Source: Mucilaginibacter sp. (GTDB taxonomy: Bacteria; Bacteroidota; Bacteroidia; Sphingobacteriales; Sphingobacteriaceae). Taken from it: a DNA stretch of 42,920 nt. The position numbers and the translations under genes were made by a program. Location of the stretch: positions 1-42,920 of the forward strand of contig NZ_JAQBOC010000040.1 of assembly GCF_028288225.1 (NCBI RefSeq), in the 5' to 3' direction. Within the stretch, counting starts at the first letter, position 1. Every line of letters starts with the position of its first letter. The notes beneath the pieces are model-generated. The model searched no databases, had not been told where the DNA came from, and saw nothing but the letters and a program-made list of their open reading frames with translations. Below are positions 24,021 through 31,675 of this stretch, piece after piece.

Positions 24021-24920
24021 TTAGGGGAAACGGACGCCCGTAGCTTCCTCGGCCACGCTCCAGAGTTTTTTAGCAACCGCTTCATCCAGTGCGTTTGGCG
24101 TAACAGCGGCCAATGCCGGGTATCCTCTGTATCCGCCATCCTGGTCCGGTCCGTAAAATTCGCCACCCCTAACATCGGGAGATACGGCAGCATACAATGA
24201 TGGCAGAGCGCCCTGCCACGGATCCATTAGCGGACCTAAGCGTTCAACAGCGGCGGTGAAAGCCGCCTCGCTCATATGTCTTGACAGTTCGGTTTTATTG
24301 GCTCCGGGCTGCGCTGCTACAGAAATGGTCTGATCATTACGGGCTGTTATCCTTCGCTGCAATTCAATGGAAAAGATCAGGTCTGCTAGTTTACTCTGGC
24401 AGTATTCACGCATGGGGTCATAGTCTTTTTCTGCCTTTAAATTATCAAAGTCTATCACGCCGTGCAAATAGGCCATACTGCTTAGGGTGATGATCCGTGA
24501 ACCCGGCGTAGCATTCAGTAAAGGGTACAGGTAACCAGTCAGCGCAAAATGCCCCAGGAAGTTTACCCCGAACTGTAATTCATACCCTTCGGCTGTTTTA
24601 GATGCGGGTGGTATCATCACTCCGGCATTATTGATCAATAAGTGGAGCTGCTGATGCTTTTCGGTGAAAGCTTCGGCAAACTGTTTGACCGACTTCAGGC
24701 TGGATAGATCAATTAAGGCGATCTCCAGCGTGCCTGTACCTTTTTGTTCCGCTATTTTAGCGAGAGCCAACTGGGCACTATCGAAATTTCTGCAGGCAAG
24801 CACGACATGTGCTCCGGCCTCATATAAGGCAAGCGCTGTTTCAAAACCAATGCCGGTATTTGCACCGGTTATTAGGGCTGTTTTGCCGGTTTGGCCCGGC
24901 ATATTATTTTTTGTCCACAT
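24021..24920 (-). CDS. Short-chain dehydrogenase, retinol-dehydrogenase-like
   Basis: 299-residue NAD(P)-dependent oxidoreductase of the SDR family. The cofactor site is TGANTGIG, followed by NNAGVM; the catalytic residues are Ser in ITLSSMAYLHG and the Y-x3-K pair in YCQSKLADL. An extended C-terminal part follows the retinol-dehydrogenase/WWOX-like subgroup. The frame is open 28 codons further upstream, but the ATG at 24920 (MWTKNNMPGQTGKTALITG) gives the usual start; the extra segment is hydrophobic and not family-like. It lies 80 bases downstream of an AraC-type gene on the same strand. The substrate is unknown. Confidence 0.88.
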   Translation of the reverse strand: MWTKNNMPGQTGKTALITGANTGIGFETALALYEAGAHVVLACRNFDSAQLALAKIAEQKGTGTLEIALIDLSSLKSVKQFAEAFTEKHQQLHLLINNAGVMIPPASKTAEGYELQFGVNFLGHFALTGYLYPLLNATPGSRIITLSSMAYLHGVIDFDNLKAEKDYDPMREYCQSKLADLIFSIELQRRITARNDQTISVAAQPGANKTELSRHMSEAAFTAAVERLGPLMDPWQGALPSLYAAVSPDVRGGEFYGPDQDGGYRGYPALAAVTPNALDEAVAKKLWSVAEEATGVRFP

Positions 24921-25000
24921 AAAATGATGATTAAATACCGCAAAGATCAGAAAATGACAGCCGGCGGTTGCTACAGAAACGAAAGCAATAACTACAAAAA

Positions 25001-25906
25001 TCAATCAATGACTGACTGTCTGAACTTTTTTGGCGTGATCCCCGCCCTGCTTTTAAAGAAAACGGAGAAATGGTTGGGTTCCTCAAACCGTAGCGCCCAG
25101 GCTATTTCGTTAATGGTCCAGTTCGTGCTCTTGAGCAGTATCTTGGCTTCCTGCAATAAGCGGTCATTAATCAGGTTAGACGTAGTCTGACCGGTGGTTT
25201 CTTTCAACGTTTTATTCAGGTGATTTACATGGATGTTTAAAGCTCCTGCGAAAGCAGAAGGTGTATGTAGTTGAACAACCTGATTGCTTAATTCGATGGG
25301 AAATTGCCGTTCCAACAGTTCGGAGAACAAGGCGGTAATCCGTTCCGAAGCATTCGATCCCGGGGGAAGCACCGCTAAGGCCGGCTGCATTTTTTGGGCC
25401 CCGTGGATAACCTCTGTTAACAGCGTGCGCAACAGATCATATTTATAAAGATAATCGCCTTCCAGTTCATCAAGCATCCGCGAAAAAAGCTCCTGGTATA
25501 ACCGCAGGTCGTCCGCCGCCAAAGGGATCACACCGGCATCTGCTGACAGGAAAACCGGGTACGCTTTAATGTTCCCGAACTTGCTGAAAAAGGCCTCGGT
25601 AAAGACGCAGACATACCCGCTATGTTTTTCACTGATCCTTTCCCATAAAAATGGGATCATGGGGTTGGTAAAAACCAGCACACTATCCAATATTTCTATT
25701 GAATGATCGGCATAATGAATTTTGCTGTGGCCGCTAACCAGGCTGACCTTATAGAAATTGCGGCGGCTATAAGTGACCGGTTTGCCCTTCGGCAATAGCA
25801 GGTCTTCCACCTTAAAGATGTTAAAATGCCCGGCTTCCTGTTGAACAGGTTCCAGCTCACGGTTGAAGTTTTTATAAAAAGCCTGCAGTTCCATTAAGGT
25901 CGCCAT
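25001..25906 (-). CDS. AraC-family transcriptional regulator
   Basis: 301 residues. The N-terminal domain (about 1-170) is a ligand-sensing module with FYKVSLVSGHSKIHYADHSI and NPMIPFLWERISEKHSGYVC, typical of a Bacteroidota AraC subgroup. The C-terminal two-HTH domain (about 205-298) ends EIAWALRFEEPNHFSVFFKS and ITPKKFRQS. The ATG at 25906 is used here; another Met is at residue 5. It is upstream of, and co-directional with, an SDR gene which it probably controls, and divergent from a second SDR/AraC pair. Confidence 0.9.
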   Translation of the reverse strand: MATLMELQAFYKNFNRELEPVQQEAGHFNIFKVEDLLLPKGKPVTYSRRNFYKVSLVSGHSKIHYADHSIEILDSVLVFTNPMIPFLWERISEKHSGYVCVFTEAFFSKFGNIKAYPVFLSADAGVIPLAADDLRLYQELFSRMLDELEGDYLYKYDLLRTLLTEVIHGAQKMQPALAVLPPGSNASERITALFSELLERQFPIELSNQVVQLHTPSAFAGALNIHVNHLNKTLKETTGQTTSNLINDRLLQEAKILLKSTNWTINEIAWALRFEEPNHFSVFFKSRAGITPKKFRQSVID

Positions 25907-26120
25907 CGTACAAAGCTACAAGAATCAAATCATCCATCCAATTGCAGATGTGACTATAGGCATTTGGATAAGTGCCAAAAACGTCTTCGACTTTTCATGG
26001 CGTTTTTTGGCCATTTGTTATAGGTTCTGCAAAAACCGATAAAAAGGCGGTGAATTATTATGAGCCGCTGAAACAAGTATTTTGAGCTGCCTGCGCAAAC
26101 CTTGGGTCTTTCGCCCAGAC

Positions 26121-26128
26121 TACCTTTG
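26121..26128 (+). promoter_or_regulatory. Candidate -7 box TACCTTTG
   Basis: TAnnTTTG match with TTG at 26102-26104, 16 bases upstream, one less than the usual minimum. It lies 18 bases before the SDR start at 26147. The 240-base divergent spacer also holds GCCAAAAAC (25976-25984) and GTTTTTTGGC (26003-26012) as an inverted pair. Confidence 0.4.
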
Positions 26129-26146
26129 CTTATCAAATCAAAAGAC

Positions 26147-26950
26147 ATGAAAACTATTTTTATTACAGGGGCCTCCAGCGGGTTGGGTAAAGCTGCCGTT
26201 GAATTGTTCGCAACCAAAGGCTGGAAGGTGATCGCCACGATGCGCGCACCCGGGAAACAACAGGAATTAGGCGGTATACCCAACGTAACGTTGTTACCGC
26301 TGGACGTAACCGACCCAAAACAAATTACTACGACGGTAGAAAAAGCGGTTGCACTGGGAAAGATCGATGTGGTATTTAATAATGCCGGCTATGGCCTGAT
26401 GGGTCCGCTGGAAGCGATCTCCGATGCGCAGATCGGCCGGCAACTGGACACCAATTTGCTGGGCGTGATCCGGGTCATCCAGGCGTTTATCCCGCATTTC
26501 CGGGAAAGCGGCGGCGGGCTGTTCATCACGACCACTTCTATCGGTGGCCATGTGGCTTTCCCATTTTCAACGCTGTATCATGCCAGCAAATGGGCGCTGG
26601 AGGGCTTTAGCGAAAGTCTGTCGTTCGAACTCCGGCCTTTTGGCATTAGCGTAAAGACTGTGGCACCGGGCGGTATCGCCACCGATTTTGCGGGTCGCTC
26701 GCTGGATCTGGCTAAACACGAGGCTTACCAGGGTGCTTTTGACCATATGGTCACGACCGCCTTTAAAGATGCGGATTCCCTGTTTTCGAGTGCCGGGGAG
26801 ATCGCCGAAGTAGTCTACGCTGCGGCTATCGATGGTGAGGACCGGGTACATTATGTGGCGGGGCCTGATGCTAATGCCCTTTACGCCCGGCGTACGGAGA
26901 TCGGCGCGGAAGCTGCCCGCAGAGAGATCGGTCAAACTTTCTTAGGCTGA
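26147..26950 (+). CDS. Short-chain dehydrogenase, classical type
   Basis: 267 residues. The cofactor site is TGASSGLGKAAVELF, followed by NNAGYGLMGPLEA. The catalytic Ser is in TTTSIGGHVAFP and the Y-x3-K in YHASKWALEGFSESLSFELR. The C-terminal half (PGGIATDFAGRS) is normal. The frame is open 15 codons upstream, but the ATG at 26147 (MKTIFITGASSG) is the family-like start. The base composition is clearly richer in G+C than genes at 2-6 kb. An AraC gene follows after 18 bases and is likely in the same operon. The substrate is unknown. Confidence 0.9.
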   Translation: MKTIFITGASSGLGKAAVELFATKGWKVIATMRAPGKQQELGGIPNVTLLPLDVTDPKQITTTVEKAVALGKIDVVFNNAGYGLMGPLEAISDAQIGRQLDTNLLGVIRVIQAFIPHFRESGGGLFITTTSIGGHVAFPFSTLYHASKWALEGFSESLSFELRPFGISVKTVAPGGIATDFAGRSLDLAKHEAYQGAFDHMVTTAFKDADSLFSSAGEIAEVVYAAAIDGEDRVHYVAGPDANALYARRTEIGAEAARREIGQTFLG

Positions 26951-26968
26951 TTACTTACCTTTGGTCTG

Positions 26969-27787
26969 ATGGACACTGTAACAAAAGCTATTGGCGGCAT
27001 TACGTATTCGAGTTACTGCACGGAGAACCGCTCGGGCGAGCAATTTATTGCGGATCATGCGGTAGGCTATATCCTATCCGGCAGTATTACGATCATCGAT
27101 GGTAGCCGGACGCATGTTTTCCGGGATGGGGACGTCGTACTCTTTCGCCGGAACCACCTGGCCAAGTTTATCAAGCGGCCGCCTTCGGGTGGCGGCGAGC
27201 TGCTGGTGATCAGCCTCTTGCTCGACCAATCACTGTTGCAGGGTCTGGCCAAAGGCAGATCATCAGCGTTTCCCGGCCTTATTCCGCCGGAGGCGGTTTT
27301 GCAAATTCGTCCTGACGAATTACTGCAGCATTACCTGGATGCCCTGCCCGACTTTGCATCGCAGGAAATCGATGCCGAACTGGCGGGCCATAAGATTCAG
27401 GAATTTGTCCTGTTGCTGCTGCGCGCGCAGCCGGAATTGCAGCAGGTATTGTTCGATTTCGGCACACCGGGAAAGATCGACCTGGAGGCTTTTATGCAGC
27501 GGAATTTTCGCTACAATGTACCGTTGGAAAAGCTGGCCTTTCTGACCGGGCGCAGCCTGGCGACGTTCAAGCGTGATTTTGAAAAGATATTTCATTGTCC
27601 GCCAAGCCGATGGCTGCTGGAACAACGACTGAAGGAGGCGTATTATTTGATCAGCAACAAAAATGTTAAGCCATCAGCAGTTTACCTATATGTTGGCTTT
27701 GAAAGTTTGTCTCATTTTTCGCACGCTTTCAAACGGTCATACGGGATGCGGCCTTCCAGGCTGGCTGCAGGTATAGGCACAAACTGA
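26969..27787 (+). CDS. AraC-family transcriptional regulator (cupin sensor)
   Basis: 272 residues. The N-terminal half (about 20-120) looks like a cupin sensor: GYILSGSITIIDGSRTHVFR and GDVVLFRRNHLAKF. The C-terminal AraC domain (about 165-268) has LEKLAFLTGRSLATFKRDFE, SRWLLEQRLKEAYYLI and VGFESLSHFSHAFKRSYGM. This type is common in Bacteroidota and usually regulates its neighbours. It follows the SDR gene by 18 bases. Like that gene it is G+C-rich; in 27181-27240, inside this gene, I count 37 G/C of 60, against 22 of 60 in 5701-5760. Confidence 0.9.
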   Translation: MDTVTKAIGGITYSSYCTENRSGEQFIADHAVGYILSGSITIIDGSRTHVFRDGDVVLFRRNHLAKFIKRPPSGGGELLVISLLLDQSLLQGLAKGRSSAFPGLIPPEAVLQIRPDELLQHYLDALPDFASQEIDAELAGHKIQEFVLLLLRAQPELQQVLFDFGTPGKIDLEAFMQRNFRYNVPLEKLAFLTGRSLATFKRDFEKIFHCPPSRWLLEQRLKEAYYLISNKNVKPSAVYLYVGFESLSHFSHAFKRSYGMRPSRLAAGIGTN

Positions 27788-27894
27788 AGACAGCATTAAT
27801 AAAAAGACAAAATAAAAGAATTTAGTCAATCTACTCCATAAACGGCTCCAACTTGTTGAAGGTTAGTAAAGAATATTGATACAAAATACGCATT

Positions 27895-28236
27895 TTACAT
27901 GGATATATTTTGATCATTTAGCGTTTTATTTTCCATTGCTTTCGATGCGTGATTTTGGGATTGTTCTTTTGACTTTTCCCCTGTCGGCTTCCGAGCCTCA
28001 ATCTTTTCCATTTCCACTGCCTTACTTAAGCAATCATCCAGTATTTTCCGGTTTTTTTCCAGAATGGTCTGTATCTTTTTGATGTAATCGGTTAGGCTCA
28101 GTTCGCTGGATGTGCCCTTATTGTTATTATAGTTGGTTCGGCACATGTCGTCGCAGAACTTTTTGTCTTTCCTGCCGGCGCGGATGGGGTTGCCGCAGTC
28201 GAGGCAAAGCCTGGTTGCTGTTGAGGTTTCTTCCAT
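27895..28236 (-). CDS. Zinc-ribbon protein with helical tail (DUF2116-like)
   Basis: 113 residues. The N-terminal 40 residues hold a four-cysteine zinc site: C11-x2-C14 in LCLDCGNPIRAGRKDKKFC and C28-x3-C32 in FCDDMCRTNYNNNK, followed by an Asn-rich link. It resembles the DUF2116/zinc-ribbon proteins of Bacteroidota. Residues about 48-85 (LTDYIKKIQTILEKNRKILD...) are probably a helix or coiled coil; the tail is charged and disordered. A role in binding nucleic acid or protein is plausible but unproven. It is divergent from the PUR-alpha-like gene at 28323, sharing an 86-base spacer with two palindromes. Confidence 0.75.
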   Translation of the reverse strand: MEETSTATRLCLDCGNPIRAGRKDKKFCDDMCRTNYNNNKGTSSELSLTDYIKKIQTILEKNRKILDDCLSKAVEMEKIEARKPTGEKSKEQSQNHASKAMENKTLNDQNISM

Positions 28237-28245
28237 GACGGTAAA

Positions 28246-28272
28246 CGTTTATTAAACGGTTATATACGTATA
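28246..28272. promoter_or_regulatory. Two palindromes in a divergent spacer
   Basis: CGTTTA-T-TAAACG (28246-28258) and the perfect 10-mer TATACGTATA (28263-28272) lie between the zinc-ribbon and PUR-alpha-like genes. They are close to the zinc-ribbon start and could be operators or extended promoter parts. Confidence 0.5.
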
Positions 28273-28322
28273 AAACAATGAGCAACTGAATTGTTTGACG
28301 GAATTTTGTGCGGTTAAATGAT

Positions 28323-28529
28323 ATGATTATGGCACTAGAAAAGAACAGGCTGGACTCGGAAATGTTCGGCGATGAAGGCAGGCATTATTTTATCGACCTG
28401 CTGAAGGCTAAAAACAACAAGCCTTATTTGCAGATCAGCAGGTCCGATACCACCGGTAAGAACCAGTATGACCGGTCATCGGTGATTTTGTTTGAGGATG
28501 ATTTTGAATTTTTCGTGGCAAAACAATAA
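28323..28529 (+). CDS. Small PUR-alpha-like (DUF3276-type) protein
   Basis: About 68 residues. The segment GRHYFIDLLKAKNNKPYLQI, then RSDTTGKNQYDRSSVILFED and DFEFFVAKQ, follows the PUR repeat pattern of the Bacteroidota DUF3276 family (RTYFFDVKETKAGDYYLTI-like). Members are single-strand nucleic-acid-binding proteins related to eukaryotic PUR-alpha. The start could be GTG 28308, ATG 28323 or ATG 28329; 28323 is chosen as a compromise and the N-terminus is uncertain. It pairs divergently with the zinc-ribbon gene. The nucleic-acid role is inferred from family resemblance. Confidence 0.65.
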   Translation: MIMALEKNRLDSEMFGDEGRHYFIDLLKAKNNKPYLQISRSDTTGKNQYDRSSVILFEDDFEFFVAKQ

Positions 28530-28553
28530 AAAACAAACACAACTGACTTCGTT

Positions 28554-28574
28554 GCACTGGTGTAATGGATAGCA
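28554..28574 (+). other. tRNA-like 5' fragment (D-arm sequence)
   Basis: The 21 bases from 28554 to 28574 include TGGTGTAATGGATAGCA, the D-arm sequence typical of bacterial tRNA-Arg or tRNA-Gln. A 6-bp stem AAATCA/TGATTT follows at 28577-28594, roughly where an anticodon arm would be. There is no T-arm (no GGTTCGAATC) and no matching 3' acceptor strand within the next 90 bases. It is therefore a fragment or a chance match, not a tRNA gene. It lies between the accessory region and the nuo operon. Confidence 0.35.
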
Positions 28575-28671
28575 GCAAATCATTTTATTGATTTCTCCGC
28601 TGTTCCTCTGCTGATCCAGAGCTATTTACGAACATCAACCTTTGAATTGCCAAACCGATAAATCACTTCCG

Positions 28672-30111
28672 CTATTTAAGCTGAAAATTTTCCATAAAAC
28701 TCATCACTGCTGACGGATAAACACCCAACCAAATAATCAATAAAGTTAGAACAGATAAAGCTATAATACTTACTGTGTAAAAAAACGGATTCGCTTTTTT
28801 TCCTTCGGATAAGATATTTTTTTGCCCGGCGAACATTGTGGTTATAATCCGTAGATAATAATATAAACCAATAACACTGCTGACGACCAGGATTAAAGCT
28901 GTTACCCAAAATCCAACCTGAAGTCCTGCTGCCAGTATGTAAAATTTCCCAACAAAGCCAACCGTGAGTGGTATCCCGGCTAAAGAAAGTAAAGCAGAAC
29001 TAAATATGCATGCCAAAACAGGATGTTGCCAAAATAATGCTTTATAGCTTTCGATATCCTCCGCATCCGTTTCTTTGTTGGATAAAATGGTCACAATACC
29101 AAAAGCCGTTAAGGTGGTAATAAAATAGGCTATCAAATAAAAGCCAACGGCTTTTACGCTCATTATACTGCCGGGGATAAAGGCAACTAATAAATAACCG
29201 AGATGTGCAATGGATGAATAAGCCAGGATACGTTTCACATTTTTTTGCTGTACAGCAAGCAGGTTGCCAATAATCATAGAAGCAATGGCAATACAGATTA
29301 AAATAAGCATGACAACCTTGAACCGGAAGCCATCAATCATTATAAAAAAGCGGAACAGCACGGCAAACACTCCGCCTTTAGATGCGGTAGCAATAAACGC
29401 GGTAACGGGTGCGGGCGCTCCTTGGTACACATCGGCAGTCCACATATGGAACGGTACCACAGCCAGTTTAAAGCCTACCCCTACCAACATCATTCCTAAA
29501 CCTATAAGAAACAGAGGCGATAATGATTGAAGCGAAGTTAGGCTGCGGGCAATCATTAAAAACTCCATGCTTCCGGTTTGAAGGTATATTAAGGCCATCC
29601 CGAAAAGAAGAAAGGCTGAAGAGAATGCCGCCAAAACAAGGTATTTAATTCCTGCTTCTATATTATGGTGCCTGACCCGCAAATAGGCAATCAGGGCATA
29701 TAAACCAACCGTCAGAATTTCAAGGCCCAGGAATAAAGAAATAAAATGTTTGCTAACTGCCAATACACAGGCCCCAAGTGTACACAGAAAAAGCAATACG
29801 TAATATTCTTTAGGACTTTCTTCTTTTTCTTCAAAATAGATGTAAGAAAGGATATTGACCACCAGGCTTGAAAAAATGATCAGCCCCATAATGAATACTG
29901 AAAACCCATCTATGATTAACAATGGCTCAATGCGGCATGGAAGCAATTTTTGAATATAAAAAAGAGATGCAAAGGCTACAGCAAATAAAAGCAAACTACT
30001 CATCTGGATTACACGGTGACTCAATTTTATTGCGATCAAAAGCATAATCAGGACGGAAGAACCTGCAAGTAATAATAGTGGCGTAAGAGCGGAAAAATCG
30101 TTACCTGACAT
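28672..30111 (-). CDS. nuoN: NADH-quinone oxidoreductase subunit N
   Basis: Antiporter-like proton-pumping subunit of complex I, 479 residues and about 14 membrane helices. The conserved core MWTADVYQGAPAPVTAFIAT followed by ASKGGVFAVLFRF contains the helix-7/8 lysine, and KNVKRILAYSSIAHLGYLL is present. The size fits E. coli NuoN (485). The start overlaps the end of nuoM by 11 bases, so translation is likely coupled. It is the last gene of the operon. No clear terminator was found in the 140 bases after it. Confidence 0.95.
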   Translation of the reverse strand: MSGNDFSALTPLLLLAGSSVLIMLLIAIKLSHRVIQMSSLLLFAVAFASLFYIQKLLPCRIEPLLIIDGFSVFIMGLIIFSSLVVNILSYIYFEEKEESPKEYYVLLFLCTLGACVLAVSKHFISLFLGLEILTVGLYALIAYLRVRHHNIEAGIKYLVLAAFSSAFLLFGMALIYLQTGSMEFLMIARSLTSLQSLSPLFLIGLGMMLVGVGFKLAVVPFHMWTADVYQGAPAPVTAFIATASKGGVFAVLFRFFIMIDGFRFKVVMLILICIAIASMIIGNLLAVQQKNVKRILAYSSIAHLGYLLVAFIPGSIMSVKAVGFYLIAYFITTLTAFGIVTILSNKETDAEDIESYKALFWQHPVLACIFSSALLSLAGIPLTVGFVGKFYILAAGLQVGFWVTALILVVSSVIGLYYYLRIITTMFAGQKNILSEGKKANPFFYTVSIIALSVLTLLIIWLGVYPSAVMSFMENFQLK

Positions 30112-31675
30112 AGCGTTCTTTTTGTTTTTTTACCAGATATTGGTATGCCTTTGATGGTGTTGCCTGATGAATTTTCTTTTGCGTATTTTTATTTTCGATT
30201 GGGAAAATATACTCCAGTTTGTTAATCATCGGTTTAACTGTATTAATAACCGGTTGTGGATACAAACCCAGCCAAGCAATAGTTAGAGTGAGAGCTGCCA
30301 TTACAGTTATTTCTCTGAATGAAAAATCACGAACCTGATCCTGTCTTTCTGATGGCCCTAAAAATACTTTTTGTACAATACGTAAAGAATAAATAGCAGA
30401 AAAAACAAGTCCGATTGTAGCAATAATAGTAAGCAATACATGGGCGTTGAAAGTGCCTAACAATATCAGGAACTCAGCAATAAAATTTCCTAATCCGGGC
30501 AAACCTAAGGATGCCATGGCAAACAGCATTGCAATCGCCCCCATTTGCGGCATCTGGACCCATAGTCCCCCCATCTGGTTAATATCGCGTGTATGCAGGC
30601 GTTCTTTCAGCATCCCTGCCATAATAAACAGCGCCCCTGTACTTATAGCATGTGTAACCAATTGCATTACGACTCCTTGCAATGCCAGCTCATTAAAAGC
30701 AAAAATACCCAGCATTACAAAGCCCATATGGCTAACACTTGTATAAGCCACCAGGCGTTTAAGATCGGTTTGCGAATAAGCCAGGATGGCTCCGTAAATA
30801 ATCCCGATCACACCGAAAAGCATCGCCCATGGCGCTAACTCCCGTGCAGCATGGGGAAATAAAGGAAGAACAAATCTTAATATGCCATAAGCCCCTGTTT
30901 TCAATAATAACCCTGCCAGTATTAAACTTCCGGCAGTAGGTGCTTCGCTATGTGCGTCTGGCAACCAGGTATGGAAGGGTACTATGGGTAATTTCACCAC
31001 AAAGGCAATCATAAAGCCCAGCATCAACCAAAAAGCAATAGCAGGCGAAATAGTGGTTCCCAGTAATTCAAAGTAGTTGAAGGTATAAATGCCAGTATTG
31101 CGGCCATGAATAAAATATAAACCAATTATGGCCAGCAGCATCAGCAAACCGCTGGCCTGGGTGAAAATAAAAAATTTGTAGGCAGCATATACGCGGTTTT
31201 CACTTCCCCATATGCCAATCAGGAAATACATCGGGATAAGCATCATCTCCCAAAAAAAGTAAAACAGGAACAAATCCATCGCCATGAATACCCCTGAAAT
31301 TCCGGCCAGTATCCAAAGTAAGTTGAAATAATAAAAACCCACGCGTTCTTTCACATCGTTCCAGGAACACAGCACTGCCAAAATTCCAAGGAAAAAAGTT
31401 AGTACAAGCAACAACAGGCTTAACCCATCAATAGCCAGGTGAAAGCTTATGCCAAATGACGGTATCCACCTATGCCGGTAGTCAATTATCCAGGTATTTG
31501 AAAGATGGATATTAATGGTGCTGTATTGGTCAATCCAAAAAAACAGCAAAACAATAAAACCGGCAGATAGCGCACAAAGTGCGATCCAGCGTGGCAGGTA
31601 TTTATTCCATTGCCCCAACATAAGCGCCAGTAAACCGCCTCCTATTAATACACCGATAAGATAAACAAGTATCAT
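30101..31675 (-). CDS. nuoM: NADH-quinone oxidoreductase subunit M
   Basis: Proton-pumping, antiporter-like membrane subunit of complex I, 524 residues. Diagnostic motifs are FFWEMMLIPMYFLIGIWG (with the pumping Glu), LPDAHSEAPTAGSLILAG, GLLLKTGAYGILRF and DLKRLVAYTSVSHMGFVMLG. The open frame extends 20 codons further upstream into nuoL, but ATG 31675, which overlaps the nuoL stop as ATGA, gives the expected MILVYLIGVLIGG start. The C-terminus has a basic, polar tail of about 30 residues (KNTQKKIHQATPSK...) that is longer than in E. coli. Confidence 0.95.
   Translation of the reverse strand: MILVYLIGVLIGGGLLALMLGQWNKYLPRWIALCALSAGFIVLLFFWIDQYSTINIHLSNTWIIDYRHRWIPSFGISFHLAIDGLSLLLLVLTFFLGILAVLCSWNDVKERVGFYYFNLLWILAGISGVFMAMDLFLFYFFWEMMLIPMYFLIGIWGSENRVYAAYKFFIFTQASGLLMLLAIIGLYFIHGRNTGIYTFNYFELLGTTISPAIAFWLMLGFMIAFVVKLPIVPFHTWLPDAHSEAPTAGSLILAGLLLKTGAYGILRFVLPLFPHAARELAPWAMLFGVIGIIYGAILAYSQTDLKRLVAYTSVSHMGFVMLGIFAFNELALQGVVMQLVTHAISTGALFIMAGMLKERLHTRDINQMGGLWVQMPQMGAIAMLFAMASLGLPGLGNFIAEFLILLGTFNAHVLLTIIATIGLVFSAIYSLRIVQKVFLGPSERQDQVRDFSFREITVMAALTLTIAWLGLYPQPVINTVKPMINKLEYIFPIENKNTQKKIHQATPSKAYQYLVKKQKERYVR

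Noticed and set aside
24921..25004. Hydrophobic N-terminal extension of the SDR gene
   Set aside because: The family starts at the MWTKNN...GKTALITG segment; the extension looks like spacer translated by chance and runs into the end of the AraC gene.
28554..28630. Complete tRNA gene
   Set aside because: Only a D-arm-like block is present; T-arm and acceptor pairing are missing.
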